Source: Burkholderiaceae bacterium (GTDB taxonomy: Bacteria > Pseudomonadota > Gammaproteobacteria > Burkholderiales > Burkholderiaceae_C). Taken from it: a stretch of 39,686 bases of DNA. The notes under the pieces were generated by a model, which saw only the letters and a program-made list of their open reading frames with translations, made no database searches and was not told the origin of the DNA. Location: NCBI GenBank assembly GCA_016790515.1, contig JAEUOY010000042.1:1-39686 (forward strand), given 5' to 3'. The position numbers were made by a program, and so were the translations under genes. This document shows positions 33,023 through 39,686 of this stretch, in pieces; within the stretch, counting starts at the first letter, position 1; every line of letters begins with the position of its first letter.

Positions 33023-34336
33023 ATGGTGAGCCGGCTGCCTGGGCGGCGCGTCGCGGCGGCGCGCTTGGCGCTTTCATTCCTGGCGCTGTCTTGCCGGGTC
33101 GGCATGGCGAGCGCGGCGACGCTCGGCATTCCCCTCGGCGATGCACCGGTGCTGGAACGGATCTTCGCCTATCCGAACAAGCCCGACCCGTCGCTCGATC
33201 TGGCCGGGACGATCGAGCATTACCTGCGGCAGAGCCTGGCGCGCGACGGTTTCGCCGGCGCGTCGGTCCGGGTCGTCCAGGACGGGAATGGCCATCGCGC
33301 GGAACTGACCGCCGACAGCCCCGACCTGGCCCGCTATGGCGAGCGCCTGCCGGGCTTTCTGCGGAACGGCCGGATGGCTGACGAGGCATTTGCCGGAATC
33401 CAGGATGCGGGCCAGTGGAATCCGCAATGGCGGGTGTATCTGCCGCTCGGCCTGCCGCTGGCGCGAGCACGGTCGGTGCAATTGCTGCACTTCCCGCCCG
33501 ACTATTCGCTCAGCTGCCAGGACTATCTCGGCTCGAGGACCAGCCGGCGCTGGGAGGCCTTGCTGCTGGCCAACGGCGCGCCGCAGGACAGCCTGGCCCG
33601 CCACGAGGCCATCGTCGACATCGTGCCGATCGCAGCGCCGGCAGACTCGGGCAACCGGCTGCCGGTCGTGCCGTTCCGCGGCTATGCCAAGGCCCAGCTG
33701 CAGTTGCTGACGGCGGCCGCTGACCCGGGGGGCGACGCCCACACCCTGCCCGTTCTGGCCTACGGCCAGCCGGTGCGCCAATGGGTCAACGACATGCTCG
33801 GGCAGGACTTGCAGCGCGTGCTCGACACCCGCTACGTCGAGCTGCAAAGCGGGCGCAAGACCCCGCTGCTGGTCGCCAATCACCCCAGCTACTTCTGGCG
33901 GGCCTGGGAAGAATCGCCGGACAAGGGCCGCAAGGTGATGCAGGAGGACCTGGTGGCCGCCTGCTGGCAGAAGGCCCTCGGCGACGACCCCGGCGCCGAC
34001 ATCCGCGCCACGCTGAGCCTGTGCCAGGCACGCTGGCAGGCCAGGCCGGAGGAGGTCTGCGTGCTGACTCGAGTGCAGGCCTGCGGCGACCCGTGGCCGC
34101 AGGCCGAGTCGCAATGCCGGCAGAGCCCGCAGTCGCCGCCGGCCTGCGCCGCGAAGGCGCCGGTGGACGCATCGCCCGCCGGCAGCCAGGCCGCCGAGGC
34201 AGCATCGGCACCGCAGCAGGTCGAAGCCTGCGTGCCGACGCAGATGCAGCAGTGCGGCTACGTCCGGCAGCAGGCCGAAGCCCTGTGCCGGCAGTACCGG
34301 CAGCCACCGGCCTGCCCCAAAGCCTGTCCCCTGTAG
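33023..34336 (+). CDS. Secreted protein with duplicated cysteine motif, function unknown (437 aa)
   Basis: I do not recognise a family. The N-terminus (residues 1-31, RLALSFLALSCRVGMASA) is a signal peptide with a cleavage-like ASA, so export is likely. The middle (residues ~40-350) is a globular region with no known catalytic motif. The C-terminal region carries two ~28-residue units: C-x-x-T-R-V-Q-A-C-G ... QAESQCRQ and C-x-x-T-Q-M-Q-Q-C-G ... QAEALCRQ. Each has cysteines at like positions, and a Pro/Ala-rich linker separates them. They may form disulfide-bonded loops in the periplasm or outside. It is divergent from the TIR-STAND gene across 126 bp. The start has GGAGA ahead of the ATG. 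It uses TAG as stop, unlike most neighbours. Confidence 0.8.
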   Translation: MVSRLPGRRVAAARLALSFLALSCRVGMASAATLGIPLGDAPVLERIFAYPNKPDPSLDLAGTIEHYLRQSLARDGFAGASVRVVQDGNGHRAELTADSPDLARYGERLPGFLRNGRMADEAFAGIQDAGQWNPQWRVYLPLGLPLARARSVQLLHFPPDYSLSCQDYLGSRTSRRWEALLLANGAPQDSLARHEAIVDIVPIAAPADSGNRLPVVPFRGYAKAQLQLLTAAADPGGDAHTLPVLAYGQPVRQWVNDMLGQDLQRVLDTRYVELQSGRKTPLLVANHPSYFWRAWEESPDKGRKVMQEDLVAACWQKALGDDPGADIRATLSLCQARWQARPEEVCVLTRVQACGDPWPQAESQCRQSPQSPPACAAKAPVDASPAGSQAAEAASAPQQVEACVPTQMQQCGYVRQQAEALCRQYRQPPACPKACPL

Positions 34337-34350
34337 GAGCGGCCCCGGCG

Positions 34351-35418
34351 ATGTCCGACAACCCATGGCACCCATGGCAACAACGGCTGGCGGACGCCCC
34401 CGCCGCCGCCCGCCCGCACTTCGAGGCGCTGCTGCACGGTGCCGGCCGCCTCGGCGCCGCCGGCGTGCGCGCGCTGGCACAGGCCCTCGAACTGCCGCTG
34501 CACCGGCTGATGATGCACCTGCTGCCCTTCGCGCAGCGCCTGGCCGTTCCGGCGATCTCCGACTTCTACGTCGGCGCGGTGGCCAGCGGCGAGCCGGGGC
34601 CGGACGGCTGGCCCGCGCTCTATTTCGGCGCCAACGTCGAGTTCCGGGGCCAGGCGCTCGGCTTCGTGGTCCATGCCGAACAGTCGGCGGTGAACCACGC
34701 CTGGCTGTGCGGCGAGCCGCGATTGCACGCGCTGGCCGTCTCCGCGGCGCCCTGCGGCTATTGCCGGCAGTTCCTGTTCGAACTGGCCGGCGGCGCCGAC
34801 CTGCCGATCCTGCTGCCTGAAAAGAACCTCGAGGGACTGGTCGCCCGAACACTCGGCAGCTACCTGCCCCACGCCTTCGGCCCCGCCGACCTCGGCAAGA
34901 CGGCCCGGCTGATGGCGCCGAGCCAGCCGCCGCTGCGGCTCGAGCTGGCTTCCGGCGACCCGGACGACCCGCTGGTGCGGGCGGCGCTGCAGGCGGCCGC
35001 GCTCTCCCATGCCCCCTACAGCGGCGGCCATGCCGGTTGTGCTTTGCAGACGCAGCGCGGCCGCATCCATGCCGGACGCTACGCGGAGAACGCCGCCTAC
35101 AACCCGAGCCTGCCGGCGCTGGCCTCGGCGATCGCCAATCAGCGCGTGAGCCAGCCGCCGGACGAGCACGATCCGATCACGAGGGCGGTGCTGGTGGAGG
35201 TCGCCTCCTCCGCCGGGCAGCGCAGCGCCAGCCGGGCCATGCTCGACTCCTGGGCGCCGGGCGTCGAACTGGTGTACTGCCCGGCGCACAGGTCGACAGA
35301 CCCCGGGCATCGCGGCAGATCGGCTCGGTCGGCTGTCGCCTCGGCGATGGCTGCAGCGCCCTGCTGCGGCATCATCGCGCCACCCCCATCCCCCACCCCG
35401 CCGGAGCCACCGCCATGA
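34351..35418 (+). CDS. cdd: Two-domain cytidine deaminase (355 aa) with extended C-terminus
   Basis: A cytoplasmic enzyme that deaminates cytidine and deoxycytidine to uridine and deoxyuridine in pyrimidine salvage. It is of the E. coli type, in which the N-terminal half carries the zinc site: His108 and Glu110 (HAEQSAVNHAW) with Cys135 and Cys138 (PCGYCRQF). The C-terminal half is the non-catalytic repeat (LSHAPYSGGHAGCAL, GRYAENAAYNPSL). E. coli Cdd is 294 residues. Here about 40 residues rich in Ser, Ala and Pro follow VELVYCPAH, so the original stop may have been lost by mutation. The new end overlaps the next gene as ATGA. It begins 14 bp after the secreted-protein gene. Confidence 0.93.
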   Translation: MSDNPWHPWQQRLADAPAAARPHFEALLHGAGRLGAAGVRALAQALELPLHRLMMHLLPFAQRLAVPAISDFYVGAVASGEPGPDGWPALYFGANVEFRGQALGFVVHAEQSAVNHAWLCGEPRLHALAVSAAPCGYCRQFLFELAGGADLPILLPEKNLEGLVARTLGSYLPHAFGPADLGKTARLMAPSQPPLRLELASGDPDDPLVRAALQAAALSHAPYSGGHAGCALQTQRGRIHAGRYAENAAYNPSLPALASAIANQRVSQPPDEHDPITRAVLVEVASSAGQRSASRAMLDSWAPGVELVYCPAHRSTDPGHRGRSARSAVASAMAAAPCCGIIAPPPSPTPPEPPP

Positions 35419-36905
35419 AGCTCGTCATCGCGCAGATGAAGCACGAGACCAACACCTTCTCGCCGGTGCCCACGCCGCTGGCGCGCTTCGCCACCGGCGC
35501 CGAGGTCCCGCCCGAGGGCGACGCGGCGGTGTCCGCCTACCGCGGCACCGGTTCGGCAATCGCCGCCTTCATCGACCTGGCCGAAGCCGCCGGCGCCGAG
35601 TACACGGTGCCGATCGCCGCTGCGGCCTGGCCCAGCGGCCCGGTGCACGACGCGGCCTTCGAATACATCGCGCGCAAGATCTGCGCCGCGGTGGTCCAGG
35701 GCTGCGATGCGGTGCTGCTCGACCTGCACGGCGCGATGGTCACGCAGAGCCTGGCCGACGGCGAAGGCGAGCTGCTGCGCCGCATCCGCGCGATCGCGCC
35801 CGACGTGCCGATCGGCGTCGCGCTGGACATGCACACCAACCTGTACGACGCGATGGTCGACCACAGCACGGTGATCGCCGGCTACCAGACCTACCCGCAT
35901 GTCGACGTCTACGAGACCGGCCTGCGCGCCGGCAAGGTGGTGCTGGCGATGCTCGCGGGCAAGGCCAGGCCGACGATGGCCGCCGGCCGCGCGCCGATGC
36001 TGCCGCACGTGATGCGCCAGGGCTCGGACGATTCGCCGAACCAGGAACTGCAGGCGCGCTGCCGCGAGATGGAGGCGCAGGGCGCGCTGTGCGCCAGCCT
36101 GTTCGTCGGCTTTCCGAACGCCGACATCGAGTTCGCCGGCCTGTCGGCGGTGGTGGTGACCGACGGCGACCCGGCGCTGGCCACCCGCTGGCGCGACGAG
36201 CTGCTGGCGATGGCCTGGGAGAAGCGGCAAGCCTTCGTCTACCGGATCGAGCCGCTGGCCGAGTCGATGGCCCGTGCGAAGGCGCTGGCCGACGCCAAGC
36301 CGGCCGGCTCGGGCCCGGTGGTGCTGCTCGACCACAGCGACAACTGCGCCTCGGGCGGCACGATGGACACGATGACGGTGCTGGGCGCGATGCTCGACGC
36401 CGGCCTCGACGGCGCCGCCGCGTTCGCGATCTACGACCCGGCCGCGGTGCAGCAGATGATCGCCGCCGGCGTCGGTGCCGGGATCACGCTGGCGCTGGGC
36501 GGCAAGCTCGACATGCCGGCGATCGGGCTGAAGGGCGAGCCGCGCACGGTCACCGGCCGCGTGAAGCTGGTCTGCGACGGCCGCTTCCGCAACTACGGGC
36601 CGATGGGCCGCGGCGAACAGGTCGACATGGGGCCGACCGCGGTGCTCGACACCGGCAAGATCCAGATCGTCGTGATCAGCGACCATGTCGAACCGCATGA
36701 CCTGGCCGCCTTCACCGCGGTGGGCATCGCCCCCGAACGCTGCCGCTACCTGATGCTCAAGAGCCGGGTGCACTGGCGCGCCGGGCTGCGATCGCTGGCC
36801 CACGCGGTGGTCGAATGCGCCGGCACGGGCGTGTGCAGCTCCGACTACGCGCTGCTGGGCCTGCACAAGGTGCGGCGGCCGATCTACCCGCTCGACCCGA
36901 TGTGA
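35415..36905 (+). CDS. M81-family metallopeptidase, MlrC-like (496 aa)
   Basis: Resembles MlrC, the third hydrolase of the microcystin/nodularin degradation pathway, and the wider M81 family found in many bacteria without that pathway. Characteristic segments are the N-terminal MKHETNTFSP, VLLDLHGAMVT, ALDMHTNL and the TYPHVDVYETG stretch; the conserved His and Asp residues are the probable metal ligands. The C-terminal part holds LLDHSDNCASGGTMDTM and CSSDYALLG. No mlrA/B/D genes are seen nearby, so microcystin is an unlikely substrate; small peptides or D-amino-acid/lactam compounds are possible. Its start overlaps the stop of cdd. It is convergent with the next gene, six bases apart. Confidence 0.92.
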   Translation: MKLVIAQMKHETNTFSPVPTPLARFATGAEVPPEGDAAVSAYRGTGSAIAAFIDLAEAAGAEYTVPIAAAAWPSGPVHDAAFEYIARKICAAVVQGCDAVLLDLHGAMVTQSLADGEGELLRRIRAIAPDVPIGVALDMHTNLYDAMVDHSTVIAGYQTYPHVDVYETGLRAGKVVLAMLAGKARPTMAAGRAPMLPHVMRQGSDDSPNQELQARCREMEAQGALCASLFVGFPNADIEFAGLSAVVVTDGDPALATRWRDELLAMAWEKRQAFVYRIEPLAESMARAKALADAKPAGSGPVVLLDHSDNCASGGTMDTMTVLGAMLDAGLDGAAAFAIYDPAAVQQMIAAGVGAGITLALGGKLDMPAIGLKGEPRTVTGRVKLVCDGRFRNYGPMGRGEQVDMGPTAVLDTGKIQIVVISDHVEPHDLAAFTAVGIAPERCRYLMLKSRVHWRAGLRSLAHAVVECAGTGVCSSDYALLGLHKVRRPIYPLDPM

Positions 36906-36911
36906 ACGACC

Positions 36912-37865
36912 TCAGGCGCTGCGGCCGAGTGCCCGCGCCTCGCTGTCGTAGGCGGCATAAGACGCCTTCAGCGTCGCGCTGTTGAGGACGATCTCGCCGA
37001 CCAGCGCGCGGCTGACGCCGTCGAAGATGCGCGTGCGCACCCAGACCGACTCGGTGCGCGCGCTCTCCGACAGCGCGACGATCTCGCGCTCGAGCTCGTA
37101 GGGGTGGTCGACGAACAGCGGCCCCCGCAGCAGCCGGATCTCCTGCCCGGCAAACAGCCCCACCGCCGGGCCGCGGCCGCGAAAGCCGGCGCGGTCCATG
37201 CTGCTGCCCAGCAGCACGCTGATCATCTCGAACGGAATGATCGCCCGGCCCCAGGGCGAGGCCGGCCCGCCCTCGGGCGTGTACCAGGCGCAGGGCTCGG
37301 TGATCACCTTCAGCTTGTCGGCCAGCGTGAACGGGTAGTGCGGCCCCATGTGCTGGTCGAAGCCCATGCGCACCGTCTCGGGGTTGCCGGCGCCCTGCTG
37401 GCCGACCCGCAGGTCGCGGTTGATCACCAGCGGACCCGGCGGCCGCAGCCTGGCGATGCGCTGCTCGATCTCGCTGGGCGAGCCCGGCTCGGCACCGACC
37501 GACGCGGTGCCGGTCAGCACCGGCGTGCCGTCGCGCTTCTCGGCCCAGATCCGGGTGAAGCGCCCGCCCTCGGCGGGCAGTTGCACGAACGCGCGCACCT
37601 GCTCGCCCTCGACGACCATGGTCTGGTAGTGCGCGCTGATGCAGCCGGTCTCGAACCACGCGCGGCCGAACAACCGGAACAGCAGCGGGTCGAACTGGCT
37701 GAAATGCGTCGGGCCCTCGATCGGGCCGGCGCGCAGCCCGAGGCCGGCGGCCATCGCATCGTCGTGGATCGACTTGTGGCCGTCGTAGACCTGGTCGGCC
37801 AGCATCTGGCGCGGCTCGCGCAACGGGCTGCACAGCGACGGCACCTGGGCAAACGGCGAGCTCAT
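36912..37865 (-). CDS. Hot-dog/MaoC-like protein of unknown substrate (317 aa)
   Basis: No family is recognised with certainty. The sequence has a loose double hot-dog look: an N-terminal half with DGHKSIHDDAMAAGLGLRAGPIEGPTHFSQFDPLLFRLFG, in which the His-x-Ser is reminiscent of MaoC-type dehydratases (enoyl-CoA hydratase 2), and a C-terminal half ending EIVLNSATLKASYAAYD. No signal peptide or membrane helix is visible. It overlaps the following acyl-CoA thioesterase-type gene (TCAT, four bases), so the pair is co-translated. An acyl-CoA hydratase or thioesterase role is plausible but unproven. Confidence 0.6.
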   Translation of the reverse strand: MSSPFAQVPSLCSPLREPRQMLADQVYDGHKSIHDDAMAAGLGLRAGPIEGPTHFSQFDPLLFRLFGRAWFETGCISAHYQTMVVEGEQVRAFVQLPAEGGRFTRIWAEKRDGTPVLTGTASVGAEPGSPSEIEQRIARLRPPGPLVINRDLRVGQQGAGNPETVRMGFDQHMGPHYPFTLADKLKVITEPCAWYTPEGGPASPWGRAIIPFEMISVLLGSSMDRAGFRGRGPAVGLFAGQEIRLLRGPLFVDHPYELEREIVALSESARTESVWVRTRIFDGVSRALVGEIVLNSATLKASYAAYDSEARALGRSA

Positions 37866-38809
37866 CGCGGCGTCTCCGTCGCGCCGGCATCGGCGGCGGC
37901 CGTCAGCAGGAAGTGGCCGCGCGCCACTGCGATCGGGTGCTCGGGGCCGCGACCCTGCCAGCAGCGCACCTGCACCAGCGCGACCCGCGAGCCGACCCGC
38001 ACCAGCTCGCACGAGGCGAAGGTCTCCTCGGGCCGGCCGGCGCGCAGGTAGTCGATCGAGAAGTCGACGCCCTTGGGGAACTTGGCGCCGTGCAGCGTTC
38101 GGATCAGGTGCAGGATTGCCGCGGTCTCGGCAAAGCCGGCGATCACGCCGCCGTGCAGCGCCGGCAAGTAGGGGTTGCCGATCAGCTTCTCCTGGTACGG
38201 CAGGCGAAACAGCGGCTGCGCGCCGTCGGGCGCAACGCGGATGCCCAGGTACTCGACATAGGGGATCGTGCTGCCCGGCAGCACCGGCTCGCTGCCGGCG
38301 GGCGGCTGCCAGGCGCCGGGCCCGGCGTCGGCGTCGGCGGCAGCGGCGGGCGCGGCGGGCATCGGGTCCTTGGACCGCCGGGTGCCCGCCGGCGTCGACA
38401 GCATGAACGACGCCTGCGCCACCGCGATCGGCTCGTCGCGCTCGGCCTGCCAGACCTCGGCGCGGACGAAGGCGACGTTGCGGGTCAGGCGGAAGCAATG
38501 CGCGTCGCAGTGCACGTCGTGGCCGGGGCCGGCGGGCCGCAGGTAGTCCATGCGCAGGTCCAGCGTCGCGTAGGGCATGCGCTGGTCGAGCGCCGCGCCC
38601 ACCGCCAGGCCGCAGGCCGAATCGGCCAGCACCGTCAGCGCGCCGGGGTGCAGCAGGCCGCGCACCGGGTCGCCCAGCCATTCCGGCCTGTCGGGCAACA
38701 TCATCGAGCCGCGGTTGCGCTCGACCGCGGTGATGCGCGCGCCGATGTCGCTCATGTGCGGCGTGCGCGACACGAACTTGCGATTGAGATCGTCGAGGAT
38801 GGCGTTCAT
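37862..38809 (-). CDS. Double hot-dog acyl-CoA thioesterase-like protein (315 aa)
   Basis: Two PaaI-type hot-dog thioesterase domains in one chain. The first domain (~residues 1-145) has RGLLHPGALTVLADSACGLAVG with the typical H-P/G helix start and DLRMDYLRP. The second (~190-310) has LPALHGGVIAGFAETAAI and DFSIDYLRAG; an Ala/Pro-rich linker of ~40 residues joins them. Both carry the expected hydrophobic helix and the Asp/Asn-type catalytic region. Such proteins hydrolyse acyl-CoA esters, often aromatic or medium-chain. The start at 38809 (MNAILDDLNRK) is preferred over upstream in-frame codons. It is coupled to the 317 aa gene downstream by the overlap. Confidence 0.85.
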   Translation of the reverse strand: MNAILDDLNRKFVSRTPHMSDIGARITAVERNRGSMMLPDRPEWLGDPVRGLLHPGALTVLADSACGLAVGAALDQRMPYATLDLRMDYLRPAGPGHDVHCDAHCFRLTRNVAFVRAEVWQAERDEPIAVAQASFMLSTPAGTRRSKDPMPAAPAAAADADAGPGAWQPPAGSEPVLPGSTIPYVEYLGIRVAPDGAQPLFRLPYQEKLIGNPYLPALHGGVIAGFAETAAILHLIRTLHGAKFPKGVDFSIDYLRAGRPEETFASCELVRVGSRVALVQVRCWQGRGPEHPIAVARGHFLLTAAADAGATETPR

Positions 38810-38955
38810 CTTGACGATGGTAGCGAGGCTTGCGGCGGGTCGGCGCTGGCCGTCGCCGCCGCCGGCGCTGCGCTGCAGCCGCTTGCTGGGCGTCACCAAG
38901 CCTCGAAGCGCTGAAGGCCTTCGGGAGCAAGGCCGGCGTGCTTGGCCATCCGCGC

Positions 38956-39378
38956 TCACTCGGCTTCGGCGGCCGGGCCCTCGAGCTCGACGACGTTGCC
39001 GTCCGGGTCCTCGATGGTCAGCGCCGGCCCGACCCCTTCGGCGCCGAAGTTCTGCACGACCGGCCCGCGGGGCGCGAGGCCGTGTGCGCCGAGGTGGCGA
39101 CGCAGCGCCTGTTCGTCGAACGGCTCGACGCGCAGACAGAGGTGGTCCATGTTCCTGGCACCCGCCGCCGGAGCGGGGCCGCCCGGCAGCCCGAGGCTTC
39201 CCGCGACGTCGACCAACTCGATCAAGGAGCTGCCCGCGCGCAGGTGAACCAGCCCCAGGTCTGGCCGGCGCCGCTCCACGCAGCAACCGAGGACCGTCTC
39301 GTAGAAGCGAATGCTCCGATCCAGGTCGCGGACGCGGAGCACGACGTGGTCGATGCGTCGGACCTTGAACGGGACCAT
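38956..39378 (-). CDS. VOC-family (glyoxalase/bleomycin-resistance fold) protein (140 aa)
   Basis: A small cytoplasmic VOC-superfamily protein. It begins MVPFKVRRIDHVVLRVRDLD, with the first metal-type His in RIDHVVLRV. The second half carries HLCLRVEPFD and ends IEDPDGNVVELEG, the usual Glu ligand position. The length is one VOC unit pair. The substrate is unknown; family members include glyoxalases, dioxygenases and fosfomycin/bleomycin resistance proteins. The start at 39378 is chosen because the upstream in-frame codons (to 39498) are not conserved-looking. It is 146 bp upstream of the thioesterase gene on the same strand. Confidence 0.85.
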   Translation of the reverse strand: MVPFKVRRIDHVVLRVRDLDRSIRFYETVLGCCVERRRPDLGLVHLRAGSSLIELVDVAGSLGLPGGPAPAAGARNMDHLCLRVEPFDEQALRRHLGAHGLAPRGPVVQNFGAEGVGPALTIEDPDGNVVELEGPAAEAE

Positions 39379-39609
39379 GCTCGGTGCGTGGTGGAGCCGG
39401 CGGTGGGTGCCAGGCGCGGCAGGCTCAGGGCATGGCGGCGCCGACGGCTCGACGAGCCGGTACCCCGCCGGGCTCGAAGTCTCGAAGGCAGAACACATTG
39501 ATGCCGAAATGGTCCGGCGTGACGCGTTTGCGATGGAATGGGTAACCCGAGTTCGACACCAACCGCCGTAAGTGCTTGATCCGTATAGGTCAGCCCTTCG
39601 GAATTGCCA
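39379..39609. other. Non-coding region before the right-edge fragment
   Basis: A 231 bp stretch, slightly less GC-rich toward its right half, with no supported gene, hairpin or promoter. A minus-strand frame around 39490-39590 reads like protein (DHFGINVFCLRDFE) but has no start or recognisable family. Confidence 0.3.
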
Positions 39610-39686
39610 CTACAGCAGCGTCAGCTGGGTGTCGAGGGTGGGTTTCTTGATGCGTAATGCGGCCAGCGCTTGGGCCTGGCGGGGTT
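39610..39686 (-). CDS. 3' end of an unidentified gene, possibly mobile-element related
   Basis: The minus strand reads in one frame QAQALAALRIKKPTLDTQLT followed by two Leu and TAG at 39610-39612. It covers only 25 codons and runs off the window, so neither start nor family can be given. The other two frames are broken or carry a stop sooner after the edge. Whether this is a real C-terminus is uncertain. Confidence 0.3.
   Translation of the reverse strand, partial: PRQAQALAALRIKKPTLDTQLTLL

Noticed and set aside
1-39686. CRISPR arrays, tRNA or rRNA genes, riboswitches
   Set aside because: No regularly spaced direct repeats, no cloverleaf-type or rRNA sequence and no known riboswitch core were recognised; a covariance-model search was not possible here.

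Overview
This is a 39.7 kb stretch of very GC-rich bacterial chromosome, densely packed with genes. The third codon position is almost always G or C, and nearly every gene stops with TGA. A class I polyhydroxyalkanoate (PHA) synthase, soluble and membrane hybrid histidine kinases, a FeeM-like N-acyltransferase and an IS1182-type insertion sequence together suggest a betaproteobacterium of the order Burkholderiales (Leptothrix/Rubrivivax/Roseateles type). That placement is inference from gene content and composition. There is no rRNA, tRNA or other taxonomic marker in the window.

Left part (1-5.2 kb): the 5' part of a PLP-dependent threonine/serine dehydratase on the minus strand; a short-chain reductase followed by PHA synthase phaC; a decayed metallophosphoesterase; a small helical protein; and a 2-oxoglutarate/Fe(II) dioxygenase-like protein. 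Signalling part (5.2-16 kb): a soluble multi-PAS hybrid kinase, a DMT-family exporter, an M3 oligopeptidase, and a membrane-bound hybrid kinase. An IS1182-family element lies exactly on the CTAG that contains the second kinase's stop codon. Its transposase carries a premature amber codon. Beyond it is a FeeM-like N-acyl amino acid synthase.

Middle (16-29.4 kb): mostly compact housekeeping and accessory metabolism. It holds lspA, a DUF2189 membrane protein overlapping an exported trypsin-like protease, a quinone oxidoreductase, an EamA transporter coupled to a DUF2007-like protein, a nitroreductase, a nitronate monooxygenase, a second SDR, a CinA-type amidase, a MarR regulator with a candidate operator, a ClC chloride channel, a histidine phosphatase, a methyltransferase and an amidase.

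Right part (29.4-39.7 kb): the most unusual locus is a 1157-residue protein fusing a TIR domain, a degenerate class III cyclase-like domain, a STAND/AAA-type ATPase and a long helical-repeat tail. Its last codons overlap the start of the amidase gene by 8 bp, so the two are probably translated together from one AT-rich promoter at about 32.95 kb. Divergently transcribed are a secreted protein with a duplicated cysteine motif, a two-domain cytidine deaminase, and an M81 (MlrC-like) peptidase. Two overlapping hot-dog-type genes, a glyoxalase-fold (VOC) protein and an unidentified partial reading frame close the window.

The best candidate for an undescribed system is the TIR / cyclase-like / STAND protein with its coupled amidase. 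It has the architecture of a ligand-sensing NTPase with a TIR effector, such as those used in antiphage defence. No function can be proven from sequence alone.
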